Below, piece after piece: positions 16,230 to 25,785 of a DNA stretch of 64,000 bases (position 1 is its first letter; the number at the start of each line of letters is the position of its first letter). The stretch is from NCBI RefSeq assembly GCF_014904795.1, contig NZ_JACZFS010000009.1, positions 124,001-188,000 on the forward strand, given 5' to 3'. This stretch comes from Nisaea nitritireducens (lineage in GTDB: Bacteria; Pseudomonadota; Alphaproteobacteria; Thalassobaculales; Thalassobaculaceae). The translations under genes and the position numbers were made by a program. The notes under the pieces were generated by a model. The model ran no database searches. It was not told the origin of the DNA and worked only from the letters and a program-made list of their open reading frames with translations.

Positions 16230-17291
16230 CTATCGGGCGCGTGGATCGACGAGCCGGTACAGCAGGTCGGAGAGCAGGTTGAGGCCAACAAAGACGCCGC
16301 CGACGACAAGGGTTCCGCCGAGCACGGCGTTCATGTCGGCGGAGAGCAGCCCGGCGGTGATGTAGAAGCCGAGACCGGGCCAAGCGAAGACCGTTTCCGT
16401 CAGCACCGATCCCTCAAGCAACTGGGCATAAGAGAGGGCGATCACGGTGATCAGCGGCACCATCACGTTGCCGAGGGCATGGCGCCAGATCACCTGGAAT
16501 TCGGAGATACCTTTCACCCGGGCGGTGGTGATGTATTCCTGGCTCAGTTGCTCCAGCATGAAGCTGCGGGTCATGCGGCTGATATAGGCAATGGAGTAAT
16601 AGCCGAGCACAGCTGCCGGCAGGATGATGTGCGACAGCGCATTGCCGAAAATCTCGAAGTCCCCTGCGATCAGGCTGTCGATCAGGATCACGCCGGTTAT
16701 GTTCGGCACCACATCCTCGAAGAAGATATCGAGCCGTCCCGGCCCGCCGACCCAGCCAAGCACGCCGTAGAACACCAGCAGGCCGATCAAGCCGAGCCAG
16801 AAGACTGGCATGGAATAACCGAAGAGGCCGAGCACGCGGACGACTTGATCCGGCCAGCGGCCCTTGTTGACAGCAGCGACGACACCCATGGGAACACCGA
16901 AAATGATGCCGAATATGGTGGCGATTGTCGCCAGCTCCAGGGTTGCCGGAAATACCCGGATGATATCCTCCGCGACCGGTCTTGCGGTCAGCAGGGAGGT
17001 GCCGAGATCGCCCCGGAAAACATCGCTGATGTAGTAGAAAAACTGGATATAGAGCGGCTGGTCCAGACCCATCGCCTTGCGGGCGGCCTGATAGATTTCT
17101 TCGCTCGCCTTGTCGCCGACGACGGAGAGCGCCGGATCGATCGGCATGACGCGGCCGATGATGAAGGTGATAAACAGCAGCCCGATGAAGGTGACGGCGA
17201 TGGTTGCCATCGTCTTCAGAACGGACCGCAAAAAACGCGGGGAGAGGAGCATCGCTCCTCTCCCTGTCGCATGTGATGTGTTCAGTGCCAT
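16230..17291 (-). CDS. peptide-type ABC transporter permease (DppB-like)
   Basis: A 353-residue permease with about six membrane segments, including an N-terminal helix (VTFIGLLFITFIIGRVMPID, about 34-53). DLGTSLLTARPV (about 95-106) is a DppB hallmark, and the EAA loop is near ITTARVKGISEFQVIWRHAL. The protein is slightly long for DppB because of extra residues between the first helix and the core. It lies between the substrate-binding protein gene (22-base gap) and the DppC-like gene. Confidence 0.92.
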   Translation of the reverse strand: MALNTSHATGRGAMLLSPRFLRSVLKTMATIAVTFIGLLFITFIIGRVMPIDPALSVVGDKASEEIYQAARKAMGLDQPLYIQFFYYISDVFRGDLGTSLLTARPVAEDIIRVFPATLELATIATIFGIIFGVPMGVVAAVNKGRWPDQVVRVLGLFGYSMPVFWLGLIGLLVFYGVLGWVGGPGRLDIFFEDVVPNITGVILIDSLIAGDFEIFGNALSHIILPAAVLGYYSIAYISRMTRSFMLEQLSQEYITTARVKGISEFQVIWRHALGNVMVPLITVIALSYAQLLEGSVLTETVFAWPGLGFYITAGLLSADMNAVLGGTLVVGGVFVGLNLLSDLLYRLVDPRAR

Positions 17292-17313
17292 ACGGCAGCT
17301 TTATCCCGGAAGG

Positions 17314-18921
17314 TTACTTCTTCACAGTCCAGTAATAGACGCTGGACACGGCGCTGCCGGTATAGAAGCCGGTGACGTTCTTGCGCAAGCCGGTCTGCTC
17401 GATTTTCTGCAGCATGACGACGAACGGGCTGGTCTTCTGATGGTCCGCCTGAATCTTGCGGTACATCTCGGCCCGGGTGTCGCGGTCGCTTTCCTGAACG
17501 GCGGCTTCGGTTTCCTTGGTCATCGCGGGGATGTCCCAAGCATTCCGCCATGCCAGCTTGCCTGTGTTCTTCGCTTCGAAAGCGTTGTCCGGATTATGCG
17601 CGAATGTATCGGCGTTGGTGTGCGGATCCGGATAGTCCGGGCCCCAGGCACCGAGATAGATCTCATGCTTACGGGCACGATAGGCGCCGAGGATCTGCTT
17701 GCCGGTGCCGACTTCAAGGGTTGCCTTGATACCGACCTTGGCGAAGATGTTCTGCAGGGACTGGGCGATTTCCAGGCGTTCCTGAGCGTTCCGCACGAAG
17801 ATCTTGACCTCGAATCCGTCCGCTTCACCCGCTTCCGCGAGCAGGGCCTTCGCCTTCTCGATGTTCTGGCTGTAGGGCTTGTCTTTCAACTCGCCGAGAT
17901 AGGTCAGAGGCAGGAAGGCCTGATGCACGGTGTACTGGCCGCGCAGGAAGGTGTTGGCCATGCCTTCATAATCGACGAGGTATTTGAACGCTTCCTGCAC
18001 CTTCGGCTTCGCCAGGGTCGGAATGTCCTGATTCAGAGAGAAGTACATGATGCGGCCGCGGAGATCTTCCTCGACCTTTACATCGCCACTGCCGGAAATG
18101 CCGGCAATGTCGTCGGGGGAGAGGTTACGGGCAACGTCGATGTCACCTTTTTCCAGCAGCAGGCGCTGGGTGGCGGATTCCGGAATGTGACGCATGAAGA
18201 CGCGTTTCATGTCGGCCGCGCCGCGCCAGTAGTTTTCGTTGACCTCGAGGACGTAGTTCTCGTTCGGCTTCCAGCCGCGCAGGGAATAGGCGCCGGAGCC
18301 GGCGGAATGGGTCTTCAGCCACTCGTACCCCATGTCACCATCGGCCTCATGTTCCATTGCCGTTTTCATGTCGACAATGCTGCCGATTGTGGCGCTGAGG
18401 CAGTTCAGGACGAAGGACGTCGCATATTTTTTATCCGTCTCCATGACCAGGGTCATGTCGTCGGTCGCCTTGATCTTCTCCTTCACATTGTCGGCGGTGA
18501 AGCCGAACTGGGTCAGGATAAAGGACGGGGTCTTGTTCAGGATGACCGCGCGCTGCAGGGAGAAGGCCGCATCGTTCGCCGTCACCGGATTGCCGGAGTG
18601 GAACTTGACGCCAGACCGCATCTTGAAGGTGTAGGTCTTGCCGTCGGCGCTTACCGTCCAGCTTTCCGCCAGACCGGGCTTGTAGCCGTCGGTCAGCTTG
18701 GCCGGATCGAAGGTAACCAGCGTGTCGTACACGTTATTGGCGAGGTCGCCGCCGGCGAACTCGAAGATTTCAGCCGGATCGAGCGAGACGATATCGTCGA
18801 TACGGTTGGCGACGACGAGGGTGTCCGCCGGGGTGGCCGCGAACGATTGCCCGATTGATGCGGGCAGCGCCACGGATGCGGCCAAAGCCGCGACCGCGAA
18901 GCTCTTTGCCAGTGCGTTCAT
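17314..18921 (-). CDS. peptide-type ABC transporter periplasmic substrate-binding protein (DppA/OppA-like, SBP family 5)
   Basis: A 535-residue protein with a Sec signal peptide (MNALAKSFAVAALAASVALP, cleavage after an Ala motif near residue 29). It is followed by a family 5 extracellular solute-binding domain. FKMRSGVKFHSGNPVTANDA is the family signature, and YLGAWGPDYPDPHTNAD is the ligand-cleft region. It captures peptides or similar solutes for the four downstream transporter genes. An ATG at 18933 is possible, but a GAGG motif 8 bases before the 18921 ATG favours the shorter form. The ligand is not predictable. Confidence 0.92.
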   Translation of the reverse strand: MNALAKSFAVAALAASVALPASIGQSFAATPADTLVVANRIDDIVSLDPAEIFEFAGGDLANNVYDTLVTFDPAKLTDGYKPGLAESWTVSADGKTYTFKMRSGVKFHSGNPVTANDAAFSLQRAVILNKTPSFILTQFGFTADNVKEKIKATDDMTLVMETDKKYATSFVLNCLSATIGSIVDMKTAMEHEADGDMGYEWLKTHSAGSGAYSLRGWKPNENYVLEVNENYWRGAADMKRVFMRHIPESATQRLLLEKGDIDVARNLSPDDIAGISGSGDVKVEEDLRGRIMYFSLNQDIPTLAKPKVQEAFKYLVDYEGMANTFLRGQYTVHQAFLPLTYLGELKDKPYSQNIEKAKALLAEAGEADGFEVKIFVRNAQERLEIAQSLQNIFAKVGIKATLEVGTGKQILGAYRARKHEIYLGAWGPDYPDPHTNADTFAHNPDNAFEAKNTGKLAWRNAWDIPAMTKETEAAVQESDRDTRAEMYRKIQADHQKTSPFVVMLQKIEQTGLRKNVTGFYTGSAVSSVYYWTVKK

Positions 18922-19060
18922 GTGAAGCCTCATGAAGTTATGTTTTTTGTTGGTATCTTTTCACGATCCAGAATGAATCGTAGGCCGTCAGCCTAGACGC
19001 TGGCGACAGTGATCTCAAACACTTGTTCAATGCAGCGCAACAAATTGAGGCGTGCCGCGG

Positions 19061-19819
19061 CTATGACGCGATGTAGAGCCCGCCATTTACATGAATGGTC
19101 TCTGCGGTCAGGAATGCGGCGCTGTCACTGCACAGGAAAGCGGCGACCCCGGCGACCTCTTCCGGCGTTCCTAACCGTCCCAGAGGGGTCATTTTCAGCA
19201 TGTCGCCGCCGCGCTCCTGCATAAGCCCGCGTACCATTGGTGTGTCGATCAGGCCTGGCGAGATGGCATTGCAGCGAATGTTCCGGCTGGCCACTTCCTG
19301 GGCGAGAGAGCGGGTGAGGGAGAGAACCGCGCCTTTCGCGGCGGAATAGGGCGCATGACCGAAGCTACCCCGGTGCCCCGCCATCGAGGCGATGTTCACG
19401 ATGGCGCCGCCGTCCGGCATATGGGGCAGGGCAGCCCGTACGGTATGAAAGACGCCATCGAGATTGACAGCAACGCCGCGCCGCCAGAGCTCGTCTGTCA
19501 TGCCGTCCACGGTGCCCTGCTCATAGAGCCCGGCTCCGGTGACGACATAATCGACCTGCCCGAACCAGTCCCGGCAGGCCGCGACGGCGGCAGCGACCGC
19601 GTCCGGGTCGGAAACATCCAGCGGGTGGGTCGCGAGGGCAGTGCTGTCACCGAGTTCACCCGCAAGTGCTGTGAGGCTTTCCGGATGCAGATCGGTCAGA
19701 AACAGATTTGCGCCGGACGCGGCGAACAGCTTGGCAATAGCCGCCGGTATTCCGCCGCCGGCCCCGGTCAGGAACAGGGTTCGTCCGGTGAAATTATAGG
19801 ATACCGTTTTAGCGGACAT
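19061..19819 (-). CDS. SDR-family oxidoreductase
   Basis: A 252-residue short-chain dehydrogenase/reductase. The catalytic residues are present: Ser in NIASMAG, and YSAAK at about 155-159. IDTPMVRGL and a C-terminal NGGLYIAS are typical. The nucleotide-binding motif reads TGAGGGIPAAIA, so the third conserved Gly of TGxxxGxG is Pro. It starts 8 bases after the thioesterase stop. An upstream ATG at 19831 would overlap that gene. Substrate is unknown. Confidence 0.88.
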   Translation of the reverse strand: MSAKTVSYNFTGRTLFLTGAGGGIPAAIAKLFAASGANLFLTDLHPESLTALAGELGDSTALATHPLDVSDPDAVAAAVAACRDWFGQVDYVVTGAGLYEQGTVDGMTDELWRRGVAVNLDGVFHTVRAALPHMPDGGAIVNIASMAGHRGSFGHAPYSAAKGAVLSLTRSLAQEVASRNIRCNAISPGLIDTPMVRGLMQERGGDMLKMTPLGRLGTPEEVAGVAAFLCSDSAAFLTAETIHVNGGLYIAS

Positions 19820-19827
19820 GGCTTGCC

Positions 19828-20322
19828 TCATGCCGTTTCCGGATCGTCGAGCGCGATGATCGCGGCCCGCAGGGCCTCGGGGATCGGCGCTTTCTCGCCT
19901 GTCTCGTTCACCACCATGACGAAAAGCTGGGTCGAGCTGTTGCAGCAGCCCTCGGCATCCCATGTAGCATAGGTCATCACCATGCTGGTATTGCGCATGG
20001 AGACCACGCGGCCAGTCACGCAAATCGGCGTGTGGTAGGCGATGCCGCGCAAATAGTCGGTCTCCAGATGCTTCATCACCGGACCGGGAACGTCCATCGC
20101 GTGGCGAGGATGGCCAAGGACCTCAAAATAGAGGTTCCGCAGGCTCTCGTACCAGGTCAGGTAGGCGGTGTGGTTCACATGGGCGAAAGCATCGCAGTCA
20201 CGCCACTCGACCAGTTTCTGGACGGCGAAATGCCAGTCGTCGGAAATGTGAAACCGCTGCTTCAGATCGTCGGTGACGGCAAAGCGTGCGAGATCGCCAT
20301 ATTGGTCAAGCACTGAGCTCAT
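19828..20322 (-). CDS. acyl-CoA thioesterase, hotdog fold (4-hydroxybenzoyl-CoA thioesterase type)
   Basis: A 164-residue hotdog-fold protein. The 4HBT-family active-site segment WRDCDAFAHVNHTAYLTWYE (about residues 41-60) carries the catalytic Asp and the HVNxxxY motif. A TDYLRGIAYHTP segment follows. Members hydrolyse acyl-CoA thioesters in the cytoplasm. Spacing to the SDR gene (8 bases) and to the LysE gene (5 bases) suggests one transcription unit. The acyl group is unknown. Confidence 0.87.
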   Translation of the reverse strand: MSSVLDQYGDLARFAVTDDLKQRFHISDDWHFAVQKLVEWRDCDAFAHVNHTAYLTWYESLRNLYFEVLGHPRHAMDVPGPVMKHLETDYLRGIAYHTPICVTGRVVSMRNTSMVMTYATWDAEGCCNSSTQLFVMVVNETGEKAPIPEALRAAIIALDDPETA

Positions 20323-20327
20323 TCTGG

Positions 20328-20957
20328 TTAACGCTCCATCAGGGCGACACGGATGCCAAGGAAGATCAGCAGCCCGCCGAACACCCGGTTGACGATTTTC
20401 TGGCCGCGTTCCAGCACGTTCCGGACGATATTACTGTCGAGCGTGTAAACGAAAAACAGCCAGAACAGGGCGCTCACCGACATCATGATCAGGACCAGTA
20501 GCAGCGTGGTGGCGGCCGAGGTTTCGGGGGTGATCACCATGGTGAAGACACCGAGATAGAAGAGCGTGCCCTTCGGGTTGAGGATGTTGTTCAGGAACCC
20601 TTGCAGGAACCAGCTCTTGCCGGCGTTCTTTTGCAGTTCGGCTTTCGTCTCCGCGGAGAGGGCCATGTCCCTGGCGCGGAAGCTCATTACGCCGATATAG
20701 ATCAGGTAGGCGGCGCCGGCATATTTCAAGATGTTGAACGCGAGGATGCTTTCGGAGATCAGCCAGCCGATCCCGACGGCGCAATAGGTGATGTGGACCA
20801 TGTTGCCGGTCAGCACGCCGAGAGAGGATTGGAGCCCGCCCGCGCGTCCGCCGACAATAGTGTTACGCATCACGATCACCATGTCCGGGCCGGGACTGAT
20901 CATGACAAGCAGCGTGATACCGAGAATGACGAGGATCTGATCGGTCATGGCACTCAT
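20328..20957 (-). CDS. LysE/RhtB-family amino-acid exporter
   Basis: A 209-residue inner-membrane protein with about six hydrophobic segments. The family N-terminus is ITLLVMISPGPDMVIVMRNT (about 13-32), with the conserved SPGP. It ends with a helix near GGLLIFLGIRVALME. The family exports basic or neutral amino acids such as lysine, homoserine and threonine. The next minus-strand gene starts 5 bases downstream, so LysE, thioesterase and SDR may be co-transcribed. The exported solute is not known. Confidence 0.9.
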   Translation of the reverse strand: MSAMTDQILVILGITLLVMISPGPDMVIVMRNTIVGGRAGGLQSSLGVLTGNMVHITYCAVGIGWLISESILAFNILKYAGAAYLIYIGVMSFRARDMALSAETKAELQKNAGKSWFLQGFLNNILNPKGTLFYLGVFTMVITPETSAATTLLLVLIMMSVSALFWLFFVYTLDSNIVRNVLERGQKIVNRVFGGLLIFLGIRVALMER

Positions 20958-21066
20958 CTCCCATGTTGATGCGAGAGACTAGCCGGGCCGGTGCGGCCTG
21001 ATCCAGCCGCCAATCCGGAAATTATGTGAAGCCTGATCGCTGGTTCTCGAAATCGGCGGGCGTGTT

Positions 21067-21768
21067 TCACATCAATGCGCTGGCATTTTCTGCGGCAATG
21101 GTGATGCCGATAACAATGGCGACCAGCCCAATGGCACCCTGGATGGCGAGATTGCCGACTTTCAGGCTCTTGCTTGTCCAGTGCAGGGGCACGGCGATGA
21201 TGGCGGAGAGGACGCCCATACCGATCATGCTGCCGACGCCGAAAAGCAGGACATAGAGAATGGCATCCGAAGGCGTGTCGAGGCCGACCGCCGTCATCAT
21301 CAGGATCGAGCCGGAGCCCGCGAGGCCATGCACCATGCCGATGGAAATGGTGCCGAGCGGCAGGCCATGCCGGTGCGCATGTTCAGCTGGACCATGCGCC
21401 GTTCGCTCGCTTTCGGCGGTGACGAAATGGACATGGGCCTTGCCGTCGGAGTGTTTGTGGACGCGCCAGGCGCCGCCTTCACGCCAGAGGCGGAGGAGAA
21501 CACGGGCGCCGAGAACCACGAGCATGAGACCGACGCCGAATTCGAAGATTGAACTCCATCCCTCGCCGACGCTGAGACCGAAGCCGATCATCAGCCCGGT
21601 GACGGCGCCGAGGATCAGCGAGTGGCCAAGCCCCCATGCCAAGCCGTGTTTCACCGCCCGGCGCACCGAGGAGCCGGAGGTGACCATGCTGGAGACGGCG
21701 GCGACATGGTCCGCTTCGAAGGCGTGCTGCATTCCGATCAGGAAGCCAAGCAGCAGAATTCCGGTCAT
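21067..21768 (-). CDS. NicO/HupE-UreH-type nickel/cobalt transporter-like membrane protein
   Basis: A 233-residue membrane protein with six or so hydrophobic segments. The first segment holds HAFEADHVAAV (about residues 15-25), matching the HxxxxDH metal-binding signature of nickel/cobalt transporters. GLAWGLGHSLILG follows. A His-rich cytoplasmic or periplasmic loop (about 110-135, with VHKHSDGKAHVH and HAHRHG) is consistent with Ni, Co or Zn binding. No urease, hydrogenase or cobalamin gene is nearby to indicate the user. It is 84 bases from the soxG stop. Confidence 0.8.
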   Translation of the reverse strand: MTGILLLGFLIGMQHAFEADHVAAVSSMVTSGSSVRRAVKHGLAWGLGHSLILGAVTGLMIGFGLSVGEGWSSIFEFGVGLMLVVLGARVLLRLWREGGAWRVHKHSDGKAHVHFVTAESERTAHGPAEHAHRHGLPLGTISIGMVHGLAGSGSILMMTAVGLDTPSDAILYVLLFGVGSMIGMGVLSAIIAVPLHWTSKSLKVGNLAIQGAIGLVAIVIGITIAAENASALM

Positions 21769-21852
21769 GCGATCCTCTTAATCCTGGTCATTCCGGCTCG
21801 CCACGGGAGCATGGCAAAGGCGCGGCGAAAATTGATGCTGTTTCCCGGATGG

Positions 21853-22461
21853 TCAGGAGACGCGGCAGCCATGTTCCAGCGCACCGTCAAGCAGGCTTTC
21901 GAACAGATGCACGGCATAGGAACGGTGGACATAGATATCGAACACCGGCTCGGCGCTGCGGCAATCGATCAGGGCCGCCGCATGGAACAATCCGGTCATC
22001 CGGCTGGTATCGATCAAAAACTCCGATGGATGCATATCGATGCTGCAGCCTTTCGCCAACAGTGTTCGGGCATCGCGCCCGGACAATCGAAGGATCGTGC
22101 GTGCATGGCTGAGGTCTGTGACCGCAACACTATCCGGCAGCACTGACCGAAGATGTCCAGCCAAGTCACGCGTTTCCGGTTCCACGACCAGCCACTTGCC
22201 GGTGCCCGTCCCGAGGATGCGGGGCTGACCGATTCCGGCACTCTGGTTCGGGGTGAGGGATGGCGCTGTGCTTGTGTCTGACTCGAGCGCTCCGATCAGC
22301 GACGGGATTGCCTCGGCACGGGCTTCGACCTGCACAACGGAAAACGGAGTGCGCTCAGTCAGGTGAATGCCGGGACCGTCGAAGCGGTTGGCGCCGTGGT
22401 CGCCAGGTTGCAGAACTCCGGCGAGGGCCGAGCGGCGGGCGAGAATCACAGTGTCAGCCAT
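21853..22461 (-). CDS. soxG: sarcosine oxidase gamma subunit
   Basis: A 202-residue protein matching the gamma subunit of heterotetrameric sarcosine oxidase. Seen are LSHARTILRLSGRDARTLLA and KGCSIDMHPSEF (about 135-160) and the GcvT-like C-terminal region. The gamma subunit stabilises the alpha-beta interface and has no known catalytic residues. The start MADTVILARRSAL at 22461 overlaps soxA by 8 bases; the longer frame to 22491 is less likely. It is the last gene of the soxBDAG operon. Confidence 0.88.
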   Translation of the reverse strand: MADTVILARRSALAGVLQPGDHGANRFDGPGIHLTERTPFSVVQVEARAEAIPSLIGALESDTSTAPSLTPNQSAGIGQPRILGTGTGKWLVVEPETRDLAGHLRSVLPDSVAVTDLSHARTILRLSGRDARTLLAKGCSIDMHPSEFLIDTSRMTGLFHAAALIDCRSAEPVFDIYVHRSYAVHLFESLLDGALEHGCRVS

Positions 22462-25400
22462 GGAGGCGTGCTCCTTCCACGTCATAGACATTCGGGCTGG
22501 TCACCTTCACATGGACCGCTTCGCCTTTCAGCGGGAACACCGCCCAGACGGTGTCGCCGATCCGGTTGGGGCCGTCTTTCAACAAGCCGAGTGAGATCGG
22601 GTGACCGACATTCGGGCTTACCGGGGCGGTGGAGGAAACATGGCCGAGCTTCGGCACCGGTGGCGGCGTTTTCGGGTCCTCTACCAGGATCGAGCCGGCG
22701 CGGATCCTGGTCTTGCCGTCGACCGGCGTCAGCCCGACCAGTGTCGGGCGGCTCGGATCGTCCATGCCATCGCGGGTTACGAGGGCGTCACCGATAAAGC
22801 GCTTCTTCGAGCTCATCATCTTGCCGAAGCCAAGGTCGGCAGCGGAGACGCGTCCGTCGATCTCGGCAACGGTTACATGACCTTTTTCGATACGCAGGAT
22901 GTTCAGAGCCTCCAGTCCGTAAGGGACAAGGCCGTGCGCTTCGCCAACAGCAAGGCAGCGCTCCCACGCGGCTTCGCCATACCCGGCGGGCACCGCGATC
23001 TCATAGGCCAGCTCGCCCGAGAAGCTGATACGGAAGATCCGGGCCGGGAAGGCTCCGAGTTTCGCCTCGCGCACCCCCATGAAAGGGAAACCCTCGTTGG
23101 AAAGGTCCACTTGCGGGAACAGGTCCTGCAGGATGGCGCGGCTGTTCGGCCCGGCAATGGCCATGGCCGCCCACTCGTCGGAAACTGACGCGACCTTCAC
23201 GTCGAGGTCGGGCCAGTGGACCTGCAGATGCAGCTCCAGATGCTCCATCACAGGGCCGGCCTCGGCCGTGGTCGTGGTCATGTAATAGTGGTTCTCGCCG
23301 ATCCGAGATGTGGTGCCGTCATCAAGGGCGACACCGTCCTCGCGTAGCATGACGCCGTACCGTGCCTTGCCGACAGCCAGAGTCTTCCAGCCGTTGATAT
23401 AGACCCGGTTCAGCAGTTCGGCCGCGTCCGGTCCCTGGATGTCGATCTTGCCGAGGGTGGAGACGTCCGAGATACCGGCGCTGTTTCGGACTGCCAGAGT
23501 TTCCCGCTCGATGGCCTTGAACATCGCTTCGCGGGAATTGGGCTCGTCCTTGCCGAGATAGTATTGCGGCCGCATCCAGAGCCCGGCTTCAACCATCTGT
23601 GCGCCATGCGCGAGATGCCAGTCGTGCATCGGTGTGCGCCGGACCGGGTTCTGGTGACGGCCAATCTCCCGCCCGGCAAATGCGCCGATGGCAACTGGCG
23701 TGTAGGGCGGCCGGAACGTGGTGGTGCCGACTTCGGACACGTCGAGACCGCGCGCTTCGGCCAGCACGCCATGGCCGTTGATGTTCGAGGTTTTGCCCTG
23801 GTCCGTACCCATGCCGAGCGTGGTGTAACGTTTCAGATGCTCGACCGAAACATAACCCTCGCTCTGGGCCAGCTTGATGTCATCCGCGGTGACATCGTCC
23901 TGCAGATCGACAAAGCGCCGTCCCTTGCGGCCGGGCAATGCCGGAACCTGCCAGAGGATTTTGAGCGGGCCGGTTGCCTGCTCGTCGGTGGACGGGATAT
24001 CAGTCACAGCTCCAGTAGTGAAACCAAGTGCCTCGGCGGTCTCCTGACCTGCCGTATACCCGTCGGCAAGGCAGTCCCCGAGGCTGAACCGGCCGCGCGC
24101 CGCGCCGATGGAGCGATCGTTCATGCGGGATTCGCCCGGCACGAAGGCGGCGATGGCCGAATCGTAGACCGGTTTGCCGCTCTGGTGGCTGTAGAGATGG
24201 ACGTTCGGGCTCCAGCCGCCACCGGTCGCCAGCAGGTCGCACGGAATAAAGCGGGTTTCCGGGGTGGTGCCGGATTGCAGTGTGCCGAGGTCGGCGATGT
24301 CGACACCGGCAAGGCCGAGATAGCCATGGGTGCGGACAACAACGGCCCCGCGCACGACATCAATGCCCTGGGCGATGACGTCTTCCTTCAGCGGACCCTG
24401 TCCGCCGGTACGTGGGTCGATCACGCCGCGCACTTCGATGCCCGCTTCCGCAAGGTCGAGAGCGGTGCGGTATCCGTCATCGTTGTTGGCAAAGACCACG
24501 GCGTGCTTGCCGGGCCGCACGGCGAAACGGTTTGCGTATGTGCGGGCGGCCCCGGCCAGCATCACGCCGGGGCGGTCATTACCGTCGAACACCAGCGGTC
24601 GCTCGGTCGACCCGGTGGCCAGCAGCACCTTTTTGGCGTGGATCAGCCAGCGGCGCTGACGTACCTGGAAGGGTGCCGGGACGGGCAGGTGATCAGAGAT
24701 CCGCTCCAGCACGGCGATAGTGTCGCCGTCGTAGTAACCGAAAGCGGTCGCGCGGCGGAGAATAGTGGCGTTCTCCATCTCCTCAAGTTCGGCGAGAGTG
24801 CTCGCGGCCCAGTCCATAGCGGGTTTGCCGTCGATGGTCTCGCGCTCACTGCGCAACCGGCCACCCGGCTTGTCGTTCTCGTCGATCAGGAAGACACGGG
24901 CGCCGCTCCGGCCAGCGGTCAGGGCTGCGGCAAGTCCGGCCGGACCGGCACCGACCACCACGATGTCGGCATGGCCGTGCATCTTGTCGTAAAGATCGGG
25001 ATCGCTGACATGCTCCGCCGTGCCCATTCCGGCAGCCTTGCGGATGAAATGCTCATAGAAGTGCCAACCGGGCATGCCCATGAAGGTCTTGTAATAGAAC
25101 CCGGCGAACAGGAAGCGCGAGGCGAGGTCGTTCACGCCCATGACGTCGAGGGCGAGGGACGGCCAGCGGTTCTGGCTTTCGGCTTCCAGCCCGGCAAACA
25201 GCTCGATCTGGGTGGCCCGGGTGTTCGGCTCCTGCCGCCCGCCTGAGCGCAGGTTCACCAGCGCGTTAGGCTCTTCCGGTCCGGCCGAATAGATACCGCG
25301 CGGGCGGTGGTATTTGAAGCTGCGGCCGACCAGTTTGATGCCGTTGGCGAGCAGGGCGGAGGCCAGCGTGTCGCCTTCATATCCGGTATAGGATTTACCG

Positions 25401-25486
25401 TCGAAGCTGAAGGAGAGGGGGCGGGTACGTTCGATCTCGCCGCCTTCGGAAATCCGGAAGGGCTGCTGTTCCTTGCCGCGAATCAT
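22454..25486 (-). CDS. soxA: sarcosine oxidase alpha subunit
   Basis: A 1010-residue subunit. The N-terminal 100 residues form a ferredoxin-like domain. A Rossmann fold follows (VVVGAGPAGLAAALTAGRSG, about 176-195) for NAD. The C-terminal half (from about 620) is a GcvT/aminomethyltransferase domain that binds tetrahydrofolate. The complex oxidises N-methylglycine to glycine, and the one-carbon unit is captured as 5,10-methylene-THF or released as formaldehyde. It starts with a 4-base ATGA overlap with soxD. The length is close to the family norm (about 965-1000). Confidence 0.95.
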   Translation of the reverse strand: MIRGKEQQPFRISEGGEIERTRPLSFSFDGKSYTGYEGDTLASALLANGIKLVGRSFKYHRPRGIYSAGPEEPNALVNLRSGGRQEPNTRATQIELFAGLEAESQNRWPSLALDVMGVNDLASRFLFAGFYYKTFMGMPGWHFYEHFIRKAAGMGTAEHVSDPDLYDKMHGHADIVVVGAGPAGLAAALTAGRSGARVFLIDENDKPGGRLRSERETIDGKPAMDWAASTLAELEEMENATILRRATAFGYYDGDTIAVLERISDHLPVPAPFQVRQRRWLIHAKKVLLATGSTERPLVFDGNDRPGVMLAGAARTYANRFAVRPGKHAVVFANNDDGYRTALDLAEAGIEVRGVIDPRTGGQGPLKEDVIAQGIDVVRGAVVVRTHGYLGLAGVDIADLGTLQSGTTPETRFIPCDLLATGGGWSPNVHLYSHQSGKPVYDSAIAAFVPGESRMNDRSIGAARGRFSLGDCLADGYTAGQETAEALGFTTGAVTDIPSTDEQATGPLKILWQVPALPGRKGRRFVDLQDDVTADDIKLAQSEGYVSVEHLKRYTTLGMGTDQGKTSNINGHGVLAEARGLDVSEVGTTTFRPPYTPVAIGAFAGREIGRHQNPVRRTPMHDWHLAHGAQMVEAGLWMRPQYYLGKDEPNSREAMFKAIERETLAVRNSAGISDVSTLGKIDIQGPDAAELLNRVYINGWKTLAVGKARYGVMLREDGVALDDGTTSRIGENHYYMTTTTAEAGPVMEHLELHLQVHWPDLDVKVASVSDEWAAMAIAGPNSRAILQDLFPQVDLSNEGFPFMGVREAKLGAFPARIFRISFSGELAYEIAVPAGYGEAAWERCLAVGEAHGLVPYGLEALNILRIEKGHVTVAEIDGRVSAADLGFGKMMSSKKRFIGDALVTRDGMDDPSRPTLVGLTPVDGKTRIRAGSILVEDPKTPPPVPKLGHVSSTAPVSPNVGHPISLGLLKDGPNRIGDTVWAVFPLKGEAVHVKVTSPNVYDVEGARLHG

Positions 25487-25773
25487 GGCTTGGTCTCCGT
25501 CTCCGGCAGGGGAATCTCGTCCGCCGGCCGTCCGGCCCCGAGGATCTCGTGCGTCAGGATATTTCGCAGCACCTTCACCACTTCCCGGCAGCCAAGGCCG
25601 TGATGCCAGAGTTCCAGATGCGGGCCGCGCGGATTATCGCGCGTATAAACATAATCGACCCAGGCCGGGTCGTTCTTCTCGGCGCCGTCCGGACGTTTCT
25701 TGGTGGCGTCACCGATATAGGTGAACTCCTCGTGGGCGCGTTTGCCGCAATAGGGGCAGTCGATATAAAGCAT
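25483..25773 (-). CDS. soxD: sarcosine oxidase delta subunit
   Basis: A 96-residue zinc-binding subunit. DCPYCGKRAHEEFTYIGDA supplies Cys-x2-Cys and His, and WHHGLGCREVVKVLRN supplies the fourth Cys; both match the known zinc site of SoxD. It packs against alpha and is required for the tetramer. It lies 12 bases after soxB and overlaps soxA by 4 bases. Confidence 0.95.
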   Translation of the reverse strand: MLYIDCPYCGKRAHEEFTYIGDATKKRPDGAEKNDPAWVDYVYTRDNPRGPHLELWHHGLGCREVVKVLRNILTHEILGAGRPADEIPLPETETKP

Positions 25774-25785
25774 GTCCGGCGCCTC

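Noticed and set aside
17110-18858. Long open frame on the plus strand opposite the substrate-binding protein
   Set aside because: It mirrors the codon pattern of the real minus-strand gene, has no recognisable domain and no ribosome site; high GC produces such shadows.
21769-21852. Possible cobalamin or NiCo riboswitch upstream of the nickel/cobalt transporter
   Set aside because: The 84-base gap is too short for a cobalamin riboswitch and its conserved boxes are not visible.
23564-25246. Plus-strand frame opposite soxA
   Set aside because: It is antisense to a conserved flavoprotein and shows no domain.
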